Source: Candidatus Methylospira mobilis (GTDB taxonomy: Bacteria > Pseudomonadota > Gammaproteobacteria > Methylococcales > Methylococcaceae). Taken from it: 64,000 bases of DNA. The position numbers and the translations under genes are program-made. The DNA lies in contig NZ_CP044205.1 in the NCBI RefSeq assembly GCF_009498235.1, positions 1,641,389 through 1,705,388 of the forward strand, given 5' to 3'. The notes under the pieces were generated by a model, which made no database searches, had not been told where the DNA came from, and was given only the letters and a program-made list of their open reading frames with translations. Shown here piece by piece: positions 53,702-63,409 of this stretch. How positions within the stretch are numbered: the first letter of the stretch is position 1; each line of letters starts with the position of its first letter.

Positions 53702-55230
53702 GCTTCCTCCTTATTCTTGCGAGCTTCCTCTTCCTTGGCCTGCTTGCGCGCCTCGGCCTCTTTTTTGCGCGCTTCGGTTTCAGCCTTGCGTTTGGCAGCC
53801 ATAGCCAGCTGCTCCTGTTTGATACGCTCCAGGCGCGCCGTTTTTTCGTCGGCCAGCTTTTTTGTCTGCTCCGATTTCAGGCTCGCCTGATCGCGCGCCA
53901 CCAGTTCGCTGTTGGCATACTTGAAGTAACTGACCAGCGGTATTCCGGAAGGGCAGGCATAAGAGCAGGAAGCGCAACTGATACAATCCCTCAAACCATA
54001 GTTCAAGGCGCCGTCCAACTGCCCGGCGCGTATGCGCACCATCATTTCCAGCGGCAGCAAACCGGTGGGGCAGGCAGTCACGCAACGCGAACAGCGTATG
54101 CAGGCTTTGCTGTCCTGTTCATTGATTTCTTCCGCGCTCAGCGCCAGAATGCCGCATGCGCCCTTGATGACCGGCACGCGGGTGTGGGGCAATATGTCCC
54201 CCATCATCGGCCCGCCCAGCACAAATCGCCTGGCCCGGTTGATATCCAGTCCGCAGTACGAGAACAGTTCGGTCAGAAGCGTGCCTATAGGTACTTCGAC
54301 ATTGCGCGGTGTTTTAACCGCGCCGCCGCTGACCGTCACCACTCGCCGGGTGAGTGGACGTCCGTAACGTATGGCCTGCTGTACGGCGTAGGCGGTTCCG
54401 ATATTGTGCATCAACACGCCGACATCGGTAGCGCGCCCGTCGGCCGGTACTTCCTTGCCGGTCAGGTAGCGTATCATTTGCTTGTCCCATCCCATCGGGT
54501 ACAGCGTCGGCACCTGTAAAACCTGTATGGAAGGATAAGACGCCGCTGCGGCGCGCATCGCGGCGAACGCCAGCGGCTTGTTGTCTTCTATGCCGACCAT
54601 CGCGTCCCGGCATTCCAGTCCGTGCAGCATGATGCGGATACCGTCTACAATATCATCTGCGCGTTCCTGCATCAGCCGGTCATCGCAGGTCAGGTAAGGC
54701 TCGCACTCTCCGCCGTTTATCAGCAGTGTTTTTATCCGGGTTCTGCGCCCCAGATTCAACTTGACAGCGGAAGGAAACGCCGCGCCGCCCATGCCCACGA
54801 CACCGGCTGCGGCTACACGAATGCTGATTTCTTCGGGCGGCAGCGAGAACGGATCGCAAGTCTCCGGTTCCTGCTGCCATAGATCCAGGCTGTCCGTTTC
54901 CAGCAATAAAGTAGGCGTCGGCAGCGCCGAAGGGTGCGCTGCCGGATAGTCAATAATATCAGCTACGACACCCGATGTTGGCGCATGCAGGGACGCCGAG
55001 ATGTTTCCCTGGCCTACTGCGATCAACTGGCCTTTGAATACGCGGTCGCCCACTTTGACCACCGGTTCGGCCGGTTGTCCGACATGCTGTTGCAATGCGA
55101 TGTAAAGCATGGACGGCAAGGGAAAATCGGTATCGATCGCTTTACCGGCAGTCGATTCCTTACGCGCCTCGGGGTGTACGCCCCCGCGTATGCGCGATTC
55201 CAACCCTGCGAAAGGAAACGTGATTTGCAT
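53698..55230 (-). CDS. rnfC: Electron transport complex subunit RnfC
   Basis: RnfC is the cytoplasmic subunit that carries the NADH/FMN site and two 4Fe-4S clusters. The 510-residue protein has a glycine-rich segment VVGMGGAAFPSAVKL, NGGECEPYLTCDDRLM, and two cluster motifs CIRCSRCVTACP and CISCASCSYACP. It ends in a Lys/Glu/Ala-rich coiled-coil tail of about 70 residues, a feature of gammaproteobacterial RnfC of variable length. Confidence 0.97.
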   Translation of the reverse strand: MQITFPFAGLESRIRGGVHPEARKESTAGKAIDTDFPLPSMLYIALQQHVGQPAEPVVKVGDRVFKGQLIAVGQGNISASLHAPTSGVVADIIDYPAAHPSALPTPTLLLETDSLDLWQQEPETCDPFSLPPEEISIRVAAAGVVGMGGAAFPSAVKLNLGRRTRIKTLLINGGECEPYLTCDDRLMQERADDIVDGIRIMLHGLECRDAMVGIEDNKPLAFAAMRAAAASYPSIQVLQVPTLYPMGWDKQMIRYLTGKEVPADGRATDVGVLMHNIGTAYAVQQAIRYGRPLTRRVVTVSGGAVKTPRNVEVPIGTLLTELFSYCGLDINRARRFVLGGPMMGDILPHTRVPVIKGACGILALSAEEINEQDSKACIRCSRCVTACPTGLLPLEMMVRIRAGQLDGALNYGLRDCISCASCSYACPSGIPLVSYFKYANSELVARDQASLKSEQTKKLADEKTARLERIKQEQLAMAAKRKAETEARKKEAEARKQAKEEEARKNKEEA

Positions 55231-55233
55231 CGG

Positions 55234-55779
55234 CTATGCCTCCAGCGGAACAGGTTGAGGCTTGGGCCACTTCCAGTTGCGCAAAGTCACTTTTACCGGG
55301 TGCATTTTCAGACATTCGGTAGGGCATACATCGACGCATTTGGCGCAGGCAATGCAGGCGTCCGCCACCACAGCATGTATCTGCTTGGGCGCGCCGACCA
55401 GCGCGTCGGTCGGGCAAACCTTGTAGCAGCGCGCGCAGCCGACGCAATTCGATTCGTCTATGCGTGCCACCATCGGTCCGGTTTCTTTTACCGTAGACAA
55501 ATCGATCTCGACAGACAATAGGGTGGCGAGCTGTTCGGCCAGTGCGCGTCCTCCCGGAGGACAGAGCGTAACCGACGCTTCTCCTGCCACCAGCGCCTCG
55601 GCAGCAGGACGGCAGCCGGGATAGCCGCACTGGCCGCACTGCGAACCGGGCATCAATTGTTCGATCTGGTCAATCAGCGGATTGCTTTCCACTTTCAGGT
55701 AGCGCGCGGCCGCTCCAAGCAAATAGCCGAGGCCCAAGCCCAGTAATGTCAAACTGATAATGGCAAATAGAATGTACAT
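55234..55779 (-). CDS. rnfB: Electron transport complex subunit RnfB
   Basis: RnfB is the ferredoxin-interacting subunit. The 181-residue protein begins with an anchoring helix (MYILFAIISLTLLGLGLGYL), then a 4Fe-4S domain CGQCGYPGCRPAAEAL and two ferredoxin-type motifs (CVGCARCYKVCP, CIACAKCVDVCP). I start at ATG 55779 because the family begins with this helix; an upstream reading to 55860 overlaps rnfA. Confidence 0.97.
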   Translation of the reverse strand: MYILFAIISLTLLGLGLGYLLGAAARYLKVESNPLIDQIEQLMPGSQCGQCGYPGCRPAAEALVAGEASVTLCPPGGRALAEQLATLLSVEIDLSTVKETGPMVARIDESNCVGCARCYKVCPTDALVGAPKQIHAVVADACIACAKCVDVCPTECLKMHPVKVTLRNWKWPKPQPVPLEA

Positions 55780-55804
55780 AGTTTTAGACTCCCATCCCCT
55801 TACG

Positions 55805-56386
55805 CTAATGACTGCCGAGTCCGGCGAACCCCATAAACGCAAGCGACAAAATTCCGGCACTGATAAATGCGATCGGCGCGCCGCTAAAAACCTCGGGAAT
55901 TGTCACCAGCGCCAGCCGTTCGCGTATTCCGGCAAAAATAACCATGACCAGGGTAAATCCCAGCGCGGAACCGAAGCCGAACCAGGCGCTGTGCAACAGG
56001 TCGTTCTGTTGTTGCAGATTTAGCAATGCGACACCCAGCACGGCGCAGTTTGTGGTAATCAGCGGCAAAAAGATTCCCAGCACCTGATAGAGTGTGGGAC
56101 TGGTTTTTCGTATTACGCCTTCGGTAAACTGCACGACGGCGGCGATTACCAGGATAAAGGACAAAATGCGCAAAAAACCGATGCCGAAAGGAATGAGTAC
56201 GTAATGCTCGATCAACCAGCTTGCCACTGCCGTCAGGGTTAATACAAAAGTAGTGGCAAACCCCATGCCAATAGCCGAATCCAGCTTTTTGGAAACGCCC
56301 ATGAACGGACATAGCCCCAAAAACTTTACCAGCACGACGTTGTTGACCAGTGCAGTACCCAGTAATAGCATCAGATATTCACTCAA
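55805..56386 (-). CDS. rnfA: Electron transport complex subunit RnfA
   Basis: A 193-residue integral membrane subunit with six helices, a paralogue of RnfE. It has [17 protein letters not shown] and [16 protein letters not shown], each with the conserved Cys. The start is TTG 56386 with GAGGA 6 bases upstream; [20 protein letters not shown] matches the family N-terminus. It is the promoter-proximal gene of rnfABCDGEH, preceded by a sigma-54-type promoter. Confidence 0.96.
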   Translation of the reverse strand: MSEYLMLLLGTALVNNVVLVKFLGLCPFMGVSKKLDSAIGMGFATTFVLTLTAVASWLIEHYVLIPFGIGFLRILSFILVIAAVVQFTEGVIRKTSPTLYQVLGIFLPLITTNCAVLGVALLNLQQQNDLLHSAWFGFGSALGFTLVMVIFAGIRERLALVTIPEVFSGAPIAFISAGILSLAFMGFAGLGSH

Positions 56387-56434
56387 GATGATTCCTCGTA
56401 TGCTTTATAAAACATTCAACTTTACGTCAAAACA

Positions 56435-56450
56435 TGCATGGGACATGCCA
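56435..56450 (-). promoter_or_regulatory. Sigma-54 (RpoN) promoter for rnfABCDGEH
   Basis: On the minus strand TGGCATGTCCCATGCA has the GG and GC dinucleotides exactly 10 bases apart, as in TGGCAC-N5-TTGC. Transcription would start near 56424, about 38 bases before the rnfA start codon. Confidence 0.65.
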
Positions 56451-56532
56451 AACAGTAAGACGCTGTACTATGGAGGTTTTGGACGAAAAGGACTGTCACG
56501 AACCAAGCACACGGCGACATGGATAACGACTT

Positions 56533-56548
56533 TGTTGTAAAGCTGACA
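56533..56548. promoter_or_regulatory. NifA upstream activator sequence (TGT-N10-ACA)
   Basis: TGT-TGTAAAGCTG-ACA matches the NifA site consensus exactly. It is about 83 bases upstream of the rnfA -24 element and about 115 bases upstream of the nifL-side candidate, within the usual working range for both. Confidence 0.6.
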
Positions 56549-56660
56549 GTCGCAAGAGTGAGTGCGCTAAAGTGGTGCGGTTTAATTGCCATGTGCGGTA
56601 ACAAGAACCTAGGCTGCGCATGCCGCTTGTATCTGGGGTACAAAGGCAGTATGCATCAAA

Positions 56661-56678
56661 AAGGCATTAGATTTGCTT
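56661..56678 (+). promoter_or_regulatory. Sigma-54-type promoter candidate for nifLA
   Basis: AAGGCATTAGATTTGCTT has GG-N10-GC spacing with GGCA and TTGC intact; the base before GG is A rather than T. Transcription would start near 56688, about 58 bases before the nifL GTG. Confidence 0.5.
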
Positions 56679-56745
56679 ATTTCTTTATGAGGCACTAGAT
56701 TCATAGTAATGTCCTCAATTCCTGCGCATAAACGGAGGTTATTTA

Positions 56746-58338
56746 GTGAAAACAAAAACTGGACCCGATACACCCAGGCTTTCCGGCTTGCCCTCAGGAG
56801 AAATGGCAACCCAATGGAATCTCTATGCCGAGACCGTGGAACAGGCTCCTGTTGCAATTTCGATTACCGACGACAGAGCGAATATTCTATATGTCAATCA
56901 GTCGTTCACCGAAACCACCGGTTATGCGTCATGGGAAATCATCGGTTGCAACGAGTCCATGCTGTCCGACCGGCAAACTCCGGTAGCGGTTTATCAGTCG
57001 TTGTGGAACACTATTCTGGCCAAAAAAACCTGGAACGGCTGTCTGATCAACCGCCACAAGGACGGTACACGTTACCTGGCGGAGCTGACGATAGCACCTA
57101 TCGTCGATGCCGATGGAAAAACAACGCATTACATAGGCATGCATCGCGACATAACCGAAGTACACAATCTTGAGCAACAGGTAAAGAACCAGAAAAACCT
57201 GATAGAAACCGTATTCGACTCCATGCCGGTAGCTGCTGTGCTACTGAACGCATCCCTGGAAAAGGTGTTGGCCAATCGTATGTACCATATCCTTGCTCAG
57301 GAATTGGAATACGACACTCCGGCCAGGCTGTTTATTGCGATATTGAAAAACGATCTGGCCGGTTCGTGGGAAAAATTACGGCTGACCACAGGCAGTTTTA
57401 AAAACCATGAAGTCAGAATCGATCAAGGAGGACACCTACCCGCTCGCTGGTTCGAATGCTCCGGCAACTGGTTCATTCACGACGATACGCTGGACTCCTT
57501 CTTCGGAGAACCGGGAGAAAACTATTTGCTGCTGACGCTAAGCGACATTACCCGGCAACGCAAACATGAGGAAAGCATACGCATCAACGCGATGCGCGCA
57601 TTGATTGCCGAAGAGGAAAAAACACGCAGTGTGCGCGAGGCCATACAGGGTGCGATTCATCATATCCATGGACCGTTAAACCAGCTCAGCGCCGCTCGCA
57701 AGTTGTTGGGCCGCCGGGCGGATACACAGGAAAACCAGGCCTTGCTCGGTATTTTCGATCAAATCATCGTGGCGAGCCAGAATTCGATTTCGCAACTGGA
57801 AGGCTGCATGCCTGCGTCGCTCAGTCATGCCGACGAATCCATCAATATCAATCAGCTATTGCACGAGACCATCGTTGTACTGACAGACCGGTTGCTGGCA
57901 GGCGGCATCGTGGTTGAATGGAAACCGGCTGCCGTGCTGCCGATTCTGATCGGCAAAGAGTATCCGCTGCGATCCGCGTTCAAACACATCATAGAAAATG
58001 CGATCGACGCGATGAATGAAGCTGCGACCTTCAAGCGTGAGTTGAAAATAGCGACGCGCGCCGATAACAATGCAATCCATGTGACTATAGAAGACAGCGG
58101 CCCCGGGTTATCGCCGGACTTGCACATACGCGCGTTCGAACCTTTTTTCACCACACGTAAAAACGACAAGCGCGGACGTCACTCCGGCATGGGTCTGGCT
58201 ATGGCTCAGGAGATTATCAATCAACACCTTGGAATCATCCAATTCGACCCCGATTACCAGGAGGGGTGCAGGGTGAACTTGCAGTTCAGCCTTACGCCAT
58301 CCGGTCAACAGCAGCAGGGATTATTCAACCATGGTTGA
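56746..58338 (+). CDS. nifL: Nitrogen fixation regulatory flavoprotein NifL
   Basis: NifL inhibits NifA in response to oxygen and fixed nitrogen. The 530-residue protein has an N-terminal PAS domain that should bind FAD (about 25-140, NQSFTETTGYASWEIIGCN), a second PAS-like domain (about 150-270) and a histidine-kinase-like H region (IHHIHGPLNQLSAARKL). The GHKL ATPase fold has IIENAIDAMNEA, EDSGPGLSP and GMGLAMAQEIIN. The start is GTG 56746 with GGAGG 7 bases upstream. It overlaps nifA by 8 bases, which ensures stoichiometric synthesis. Confidence 0.95.
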   Translation: MKTKTGPDTPRLSGLPSGEMATQWNLYAETVEQAPVAISITDDRANILYVNQSFTETTGYASWEIIGCNESMLSDRQTPVAVYQSLWNTILAKKTWNGCLINRHKDGTRYLAELTIAPIVDADGKTTHYIGMHRDITEVHNLEQQVKNQKNLIETVFDSMPVAAVLLNASLEKVLANRMYHILAQELEYDTPARLFIAILKNDLAGSWEKLRLTTGSFKNHEVRIDQGGHLPARWFECSGNWFIHDDTLDSFFGEPGENYLLLTLSDITRQRKHEESIRINAMRALIAEEEKTRSVREAIQGAIHHIHGPLNQLSAARKLLGRRADTQENQALLGIFDQIIVASQNSISQLEGCMPASLSHADESININQLLHETIVVLTDRLLAGGIVVEWKPAAVLPILIGKEYPLRSAFKHIIENAIDAMNEAATFKRELKIATRADNNAIHVTIEDSGPGLSPDLHIRAFEPFFTTRKNDKRGRHSGMGLAMAQEIINQHLGIIQFDPDYQEGCRVNLQFSLTPSGQQQQGLFNHG

Positions 58339-59881
58339 GCGCACAAAACTCGTCGAACTTGAACTGGATGCGTTGTACCATGTCAGCCAGGTGCTCAACA
58401 GCAGCCTGGATCTACAGCCTAAATTGCAGGCGATACTGGAAGTATTGCATGACGAAGCAGGCATGCATTCCGGTATGCTCGCGCTACGCGAACAGCAAAG
58501 CGACGCGCTGGTGGTCTGCGCGTTACGACGCCTGAACAGCGACGCTTCGCTTAGAGAACCCGTGCGTTATGAGCCGGGCGAGGGTTTAATGGGATTGATA
58601 CTCGATGCCGGCAGCACCATCGTCGTCGAACGTATTGCCGACGAACCGCGCTTCCTGGGCAAGCTGGGACTATATGACCCCAAGCTCCCGTTTATCGGCG
58701 CACCGATACATATCGGCGACGACGAGGTAGTGGGTGTGCTGGCGGCCCAACCGGAAGACGCCGCGCTGCTCGGTGAGCGGGCGCGCTTCATGGAAATGGT
58801 TGCCAATCTCATAGCCCAGAGCGTCAGCACCCTGCGCGGCATGGAGCAAAAGCAAAAGGATTTAACCGAAGAACGCGATCATCTGCGCCAGCATCTGCGC
58901 AAAAATTATGGCTTTGAAAACATCATCGGTCATACGCAAGTGATGCTTCGTGTATTCGAACTGGTACGACAGGTTTCCAAATGGAATACCACGGTTCTGA
59001 TACGCGGGGAATCCGGAACCGGCAAGGAAGTCATCGCCAATGCGATACATTTCAACTCCCCATGCGCCGGCGGTCCATTTATCAAACTCAATTGCGCAGC
59101 GCTTCCCGACACACTGCTGGAGTCGGAGTTGTTCGGTCATGAAAAAGGCGCGTTTTCCGGTGCGCTGGCGTTGCGTAAAGGGCGCTTCGAGCTGGCCAAT
59201 AACGGCACCATTTTCCTTGATGAAATCGGCGAGATTTCACTGTCGTTTCAAGCCAAACTGTTGCGCATACTCCAGGAGGGCGAATTCGACCGCGTCGGCG
59301 GTACGCAGACGCTGAAAGTCCGGGTACGCATTATCGCTGCAACCAACCGCAACCTGGAGGAGGAAGTCGAAGCCGGGCGCTTCCGCGAAGATCTGTACTA
59401 TCGATTGAACGTCATGCCTATCAACATGCCGCCGCTGCGCGAGCGTCTGGAAGATATTCCGGAACTGGCAAAATTTCTGTTGAACCGCATTTCAGCGCAA
59501 CAAGGCGGCCGGCATCTGGAAGTGAAGGAGAGTGCGTTGCGTTTATTGTTCCGGCATGACTGGCCGGGCAATGTCCGCGAACTGGAAAATTGCCTGGAAC
59601 GCGCCGCCATCATGAGCGATAACGGCGTCATCGACCGCGATGTGATCGCGCTGACCGGTCTTGAGGATCGTTTGCCTTTACAGGCAGGCAGTTCAAGCTC
59701 CGGAGCGCCAGCCCAGGATCTGCATGGTGATGACAGTGAACTGGACGAACGCGAGCGGGTTATTGCCGCGCTGGAGCAATCGGGCTGGGTTCAAGCCAAA
59801 GCCGCGCGTCTGTTGAACATGACGCCCAGGCAGATAGCCTACCGGGTGCGCATCCTGAATATACGCATGAAACATATTTAA
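58331..59881 (+). CDS. nifA: Nif-specific sigma-54 activator NifA
   Basis: NifA activates sigma-54 promoters of nitrogen fixation genes. The 516 residues comprise a GAF domain (about 20-165), an AAA+ domain with Walker A GESGTGKE (about 225), and a C-terminal Fis-type helix-turn-helix (GWVQAKAARLLNMTPRQIAY). The sigma-54 contact loop is GAFSGA (273-278) instead of the usual GAFTGA. No Cys-rich linker is present between the AAA+ and DNA-binding domains, as expected for NifL-controlled proteins rather than the oxygen-sensitive rhizobial type. Confidence 0.97.
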   Translation: MVERTKLVELELDALYHVSQVLNSSLDLQPKLQAILEVLHDEAGMHSGMLALREQQSDALVVCALRRLNSDASLREPVRYEPGEGLMGLILDAGSTIVVERIADEPRFLGKLGLYDPKLPFIGAPIHIGDDEVVGVLAAQPEDAALLGERARFMEMVANLIAQSVSTLRGMEQKQKDLTEERDHLRQHLRKNYGFENIIGHTQVMLRVFELVRQVSKWNTTVLIRGESGTGKEVIANAIHFNSPCAGGPFIKLNCAALPDTLLESELFGHEKGAFSGALALRKGRFELANNGTIFLDEIGEISLSFQAKLLRILQEGEFDRVGGTQTLKVRVRIIAATNRNLEEEVEAGRFREDLYYRLNVMPINMPPLRERLEDIPELAKFLLNRISAQQGGRHLEVKESALRLLFRHDWPGNVRELENCLERAAIMSDNGVIDRDVIALTGLEDRLPLQAGSSSSGAPAQDLHGDDSELDERERVIAALEQSGWVQAKAARLLNMTPRQIAYRVRILNIRMKHI

Positions 59882-60060
59882 TCTGCAAGCTGACCGCCAG
59901 GGGCAGTCTGATCTTTGCCTTGTCAGGCTTACGTCCCTGACCCGCTATGCCGGAATAAATTGTGGCGGCGGGGTTTATAGTTAACCCGCAGCTGGCTTTG
60001 TTCCTGATAGCCTCGACGACCCGTCTTACCGGGAAAATTCCAGCGAATACAGGAAAAATA

Positions 60061-60804
60061 TCAAGTGCCACTGCCGAAAAGGCTATATTCGTGCGTCTTT
60101 GCAGCTGTAACAATCGCCTGCAAGAGTTGAGTGCGATTAGTATTTAACTCGGTAAACTTCAGCGCGATTTTTACGCTATCCGCGTCTATCCGCGCTTCTG
60201 CGGCCTGAAGCCGAATAACAAAACCTTCAAGAGCGGATATGCTGCCGGCTTCGAGCTTGATATCGACGGTTGCTTCCTCGAAAATCAACGGTATGGTATT
60301 GCGTCTGCTGAACAAGCCGAAAATCCCTCCCATGCTGAGATCGATAATGCCCCCCTTCAGATGCTGATCTCTGAAATGAATCCCCATTACGCCATTCACG
60401 GTAAACCGCTGAAATTGTCTTCGCTCGTAATTCTCGACAACAGCCGTTACTTTCTGTACCAGACTGCCGATATTGAAGGGTTTGACTATATACGAGCTAA
60501 CCCCGCCCCTTATTGCTCTTGTTACACTGGCTCTATCCCTTCTCGATGAGAGCATTATAAACGGGGTATGATTGATTATAGGGTGCACTCTTACCCATTG
60601 TAAAATTTCGTCACCCGTCAGATCCGGCAACTCCCAATCGCATAGGACAAGATCATAGGTATGATGCTCCAGTTTTATAACAGCTTCCTTTCCGTCGACG
60701 GCTACATTCACATTAACTTCCGAAAAATGCTCCTCAAGGCCGGATTTGATGAACTTGCGCATGGCTGCAGTATCGTCGATTATAAGAATATTGAGCTTCT
60801 TCAT
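60061..60804 (-). CDS. Response regulator with PilZ domain
   Basis: A 247-residue protein with an N-terminal receiver (LIIDDTAAMRKFI, phospho-Asp in LCDWELPDLTG, IVKPF) and a C-terminal PilZ domain. The cyclic-di-GMP-binding motifs are intact: RRQFQR (RxxxR) and DLSMGG (DxSxxG). It should therefore combine phosphorelay and c-di-GMP input, perhaps acting on motility or secretion. It is convergent with nifA and has no kinase gene beside it. Confidence 0.9.
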   Translation of the reverse strand: MKKLNILIIDDTAAMRKFIKSGLEEHFSEVNVNVAVDGKEAVIKLEHHTYDLVLCDWELPDLTGDEILQWVRVHPIINHTPFIMLSSRRDRASVTRAIRGGVSSYIVKPFNIGSLVQKVTAVVENYERRQFQRFTVNGVMGIHFRDQHLKGGIIDLSMGGIFGLFSRRNTIPLIFEEATVDIKLEAGSISALEGFVIRLQAAEARIDADSVKIALKFTELNTNRTQLLQAIVTAAKTHEYSLFGSGT

Positions 60805-61318
60805 TGTAATCTATTAAACGTGAAAAAAAGATATCCTGTCCATCGCCGCCTCCGCATGCCTTCCCCACACGTCTTCGGTCACGGATTTTCAGGTTGCAGC
60901 AATGCGTTGCGTAATGTTAGGTTAAGGAAAGCATTAATTTTATGCTGAATATCTCAATGCCAAAACCCTGGTCAACAACTTGTATCGTTATGGTTTTAAA
61001 TAATAAAACTCACAGCCAGAGCTTCCCGCGCCAAACCGGAATCGTAAAAACCTTATAAAAAATTATATCATTTATCATGATACATCAATCTTTGGGCGCA
61101 GGCCCATCAAATTTGCTGAACCGATCTATTCCAATTACTGCCGCGCCCTTGTGCAAAAAGAAATAATACTAATTAATATCAAAGTTTTGTATCGTATCCG
61201 TGATGGAGCGGGCGCTCGGGATAGATGCTTATGAAGAGAGCATACCGCCAACTATAGGACATGCGCCGGCATAGGGATACCATCTTCGGACGCCTCAATA
61301 TAGAAATAGAAAGAGCGC
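60805..61318. other. 514-bp intergenic region, no gene seen
   Basis: AT-rich around 60950-61200 with no recognisable RNA or coding sequence. It probably carries the promoter of the receiver-PilZ gene and the end of the lnt transcript. Confidence 0.45.
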
Positions 61319-62908
61319 TTATCGGCGTGGGCCGTTTTCCCTGCTCCTGATATAAAAAGAACGCCAACCCGCTACGAGCAGCAAGGCAAGTGATCCCCAC
61401 AGCAGTGCGGGTACCAGCCAGAACCATTGTTGATAAAAAGTAGCGGGCGGATTTTTCAAATAGGGAACCTCATAAACTCCGGCCCAGGCCTCATGCAGCG
61501 GGGAGCCCTCCAGTATTTCTCCTGTTGCCAGCGACACTGTGGATATGCCGGTATTGGTGACGCGCAATACCGGCCTGCGGAATTCCACGCCGCGCGCCAG
61601 CGTCATGACCATATGCTGATACGGCTCCTGCCACTGGCCGTACCAGGAGTCATTGGTTGCATTGACGATAAATTGCGCGCCCAGGTCGGCGAGCGCGCGT
61701 GTAAATGCAGGGAAGAGACTTTCGTAACATATTTGCGCTCCCATTTTGTAGTCATTCAGGTGCAGCAAAGCGCTGGGTCCGGCCCCTCGCGCAAACTGCC
61801 CGGTAGGCGGCAACCACTCGCGTATCTGCGGAAATAATTGTTCGCCGGGGATAAACTCGCCGAATGCAAGCAGTATGGTTTTGCTGTAATGAGGCTGCAC
61901 AATCTCACCGTTGGCGTCCAAAACAAATAGCGAGTTGGTAAGCCGTCGCGATGACTGGTCGACGCCGTAAGCTCCGGTGACAAGCGCGAGCCGGCTCTCT
62001 TTAAGGTAGTCTCTCAAGATCGCAGGGTACTCATGGAACTTGTACTTCTCTCCCAACAGCGCAGGAAACGCCGTTTCCGGCCACATCACAAAGTCTACTT
62101 TTTCCCGACTGCCACTCACGGCCTTGTCTGTCAATTCAAGATATTTCCTGAGTATTTGCTGTTCGTAGGCTTTTCCCAGTTCGGCTGCCATTTTTTCTGA
62201 GTTGCCGATATTGCCTTGTACCAATAGCGCCCTTAAAGAAGCATCCGGTGCTGGAAGCCTGCTTTTTAGCCATGCGCCGCCGAGATTCAGCAGCACAAAA
62301 CCGGACAAAACCGATGCCAATAATACCTTTCCGCTGCGGTTGCCACGATTTTTCCAGGCAAAATACAGCGGAAGATTACAGAGCAGGGTCGCCGCGCTCA
62401 GTCCGTTAAAACCGACTGCCTCAGCCCAATGGAAAACAGGAATGCCGGCGCCATACCAGGAGTAACCGAAATTCCAGTCAAACAAGGTTAGAGAATACGC
62501 CTCGCATAAGGTGGTAATCAAGGCCATCAGCCCCAATGAAAGCCGTTCCGGCCACTGGAACAGCCGCTGGCATAAAAACCACAGGACCCCCGCCAAGGGT
62601 ACAAACAAATGCGCCAGCAACGCAAACACCAGCATACCGATAACGGCCAGAGGCCATGGTAAATGCGCAAATTCATGCAGCAGGTAAGTCACCCAGTTAA
62701 AACCTATCAAGGTAAAAATAAAAGCAGTGAGTACCCCTCCCAAAAAAACACCCTGCAAGCTTGTTTGCCGATACCAGAACATCCACAATGGCACAAAGCA
62801 GAACAAGGATGCCCAAGGAGGGAAGGGGATGTAGCTGGTTCCGATCAATACGCCGGACAAGGCAGGAAAAAGCCAGCGACCGGATTTACAAACTGAAAAA
62901 CTTTTCAT
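61319..62908 (-). CDS. lnt: Apolipoprotein N-acyltransferase
   Basis: Lnt adds the third acyl chain to the N-terminal Cys of lipoproteins in the inner membrane. The 529-residue protein has about six to seven N-terminal helices and a periplasmic nitrilase-type domain with the catalytic Glu in MWPETAFPALLG and Cys in GAQICYESLFP. NDSWYGQWQEPYQHM and FRRPVLRVTNTGIS are further family blocks. The gene stands alone here. Confidence 0.96.
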   Translation of the reverse strand: MKSFSVCKSGRWLFPALSGVLIGTSYIPFPPWASLFCFVPLWMFWYRQTSLQGVFLGGVLTAFIFTLIGFNWVTYLLHEFAHLPWPLAVIGMLVFALLAHLFVPLAGVLWFLCQRLFQWPERLSLGLMALITTLCEAYSLTLFDWNFGYSWYGAGIPVFHWAEAVGFNGLSAATLLCNLPLYFAWKNRGNRSGKVLLASVLSGFVLLNLGGAWLKSRLPAPDASLRALLVQGNIGNSEKMAAELGKAYEQQILRKYLELTDKAVSGSREKVDFVMWPETAFPALLGEKYKFHEYPAILRDYLKESRLALVTGAYGVDQSSRRLTNSLFVLDANGEIVQPHYSKTILLAFGEFIPGEQLFPQIREWLPPTGQFARGAGPSALLHLNDYKMGAQICYESLFPAFTRALADLGAQFIVNATNDSWYGQWQEPYQHMVMTLARGVEFRRPVLRVTNTGISTVSLATGEILEGSPLHEAWAGVYEVPYLKNPPATFYQQWFWLVPALLWGSLALLLVAGWRSFYIRSRENGPRR

Positions 62909-63409
62909 TGTCGGTGAAGTTCCGCAGGCAGTTCATTGAAAATTACGAACGAATTATATCAACTACATATCTGTCTATGTAGGATGTTTACGGTACCACA
63001 GCGGCTGGGACGCGCCAGGTAGAACTTACTGCAGGGGAAACTGATTTAATCAATGTCCACCGATTGCGAACACGTAAACTCAATGGACGGTCTTGAAAAT
63101 CATGGATAAAACGATTTAATCAGTTATTCCCGTGCGCCTTGCAAAAGCGCTGTTTTTCAGCCGGAGCGAAATTCGCCCGGCGACTTTCGCTCCGGCCGGT
63201 AGCAACTGGAGCAGCCATGGAGTCAACGAAGCGGCTGAAGCCTTTGGTGCAGAGGGTTCTGTAAAGGAACTTGGCGAACATGCAGGCCGTAACGCGAGTG
63301 AACGCGGAGCAGGATTCGAATATGATGAAGCGGAGGCCGGCTCTCCGGTGATAAGAGGAAGGCCGCGCCGATGCATCAAATATGGCCGATATCTTCTACA
63401 GCACCGGCA
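62909..63409. other. Intergenic region between tsaB and lnt
   Basis: Overlapping short frames on both strands (63116-63428) match nothing known. A strong 12-bp hairpin lies at 63160-63196. Confidence 0.45.
63160..63196. repeat. 12-bp perfect hairpin GCCGGAGCGAAA/TTTCGCTCCGGC
   Basis: Perfect arms with a 13-base loop downstream of tsaB. There is no T-run on either side, so it may be a dispersed repeat or an imperfect terminator. Confidence 0.45.

Larger units (their letters stand above)
56387..56745. other. Divergent rnfA-nifL control region
   Basis: A 359-bp region between divergent operons. It contains sigma-54-type promoter motifs on both strands and a TGT-N10-ACA NifA site between them, each annotated separately. 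TTGTATCTGGGGTACAA near 56628 is a near-palindrome with a TGT-N9-ACA spacing, one base short of the consensus. Confidence 0.7.
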
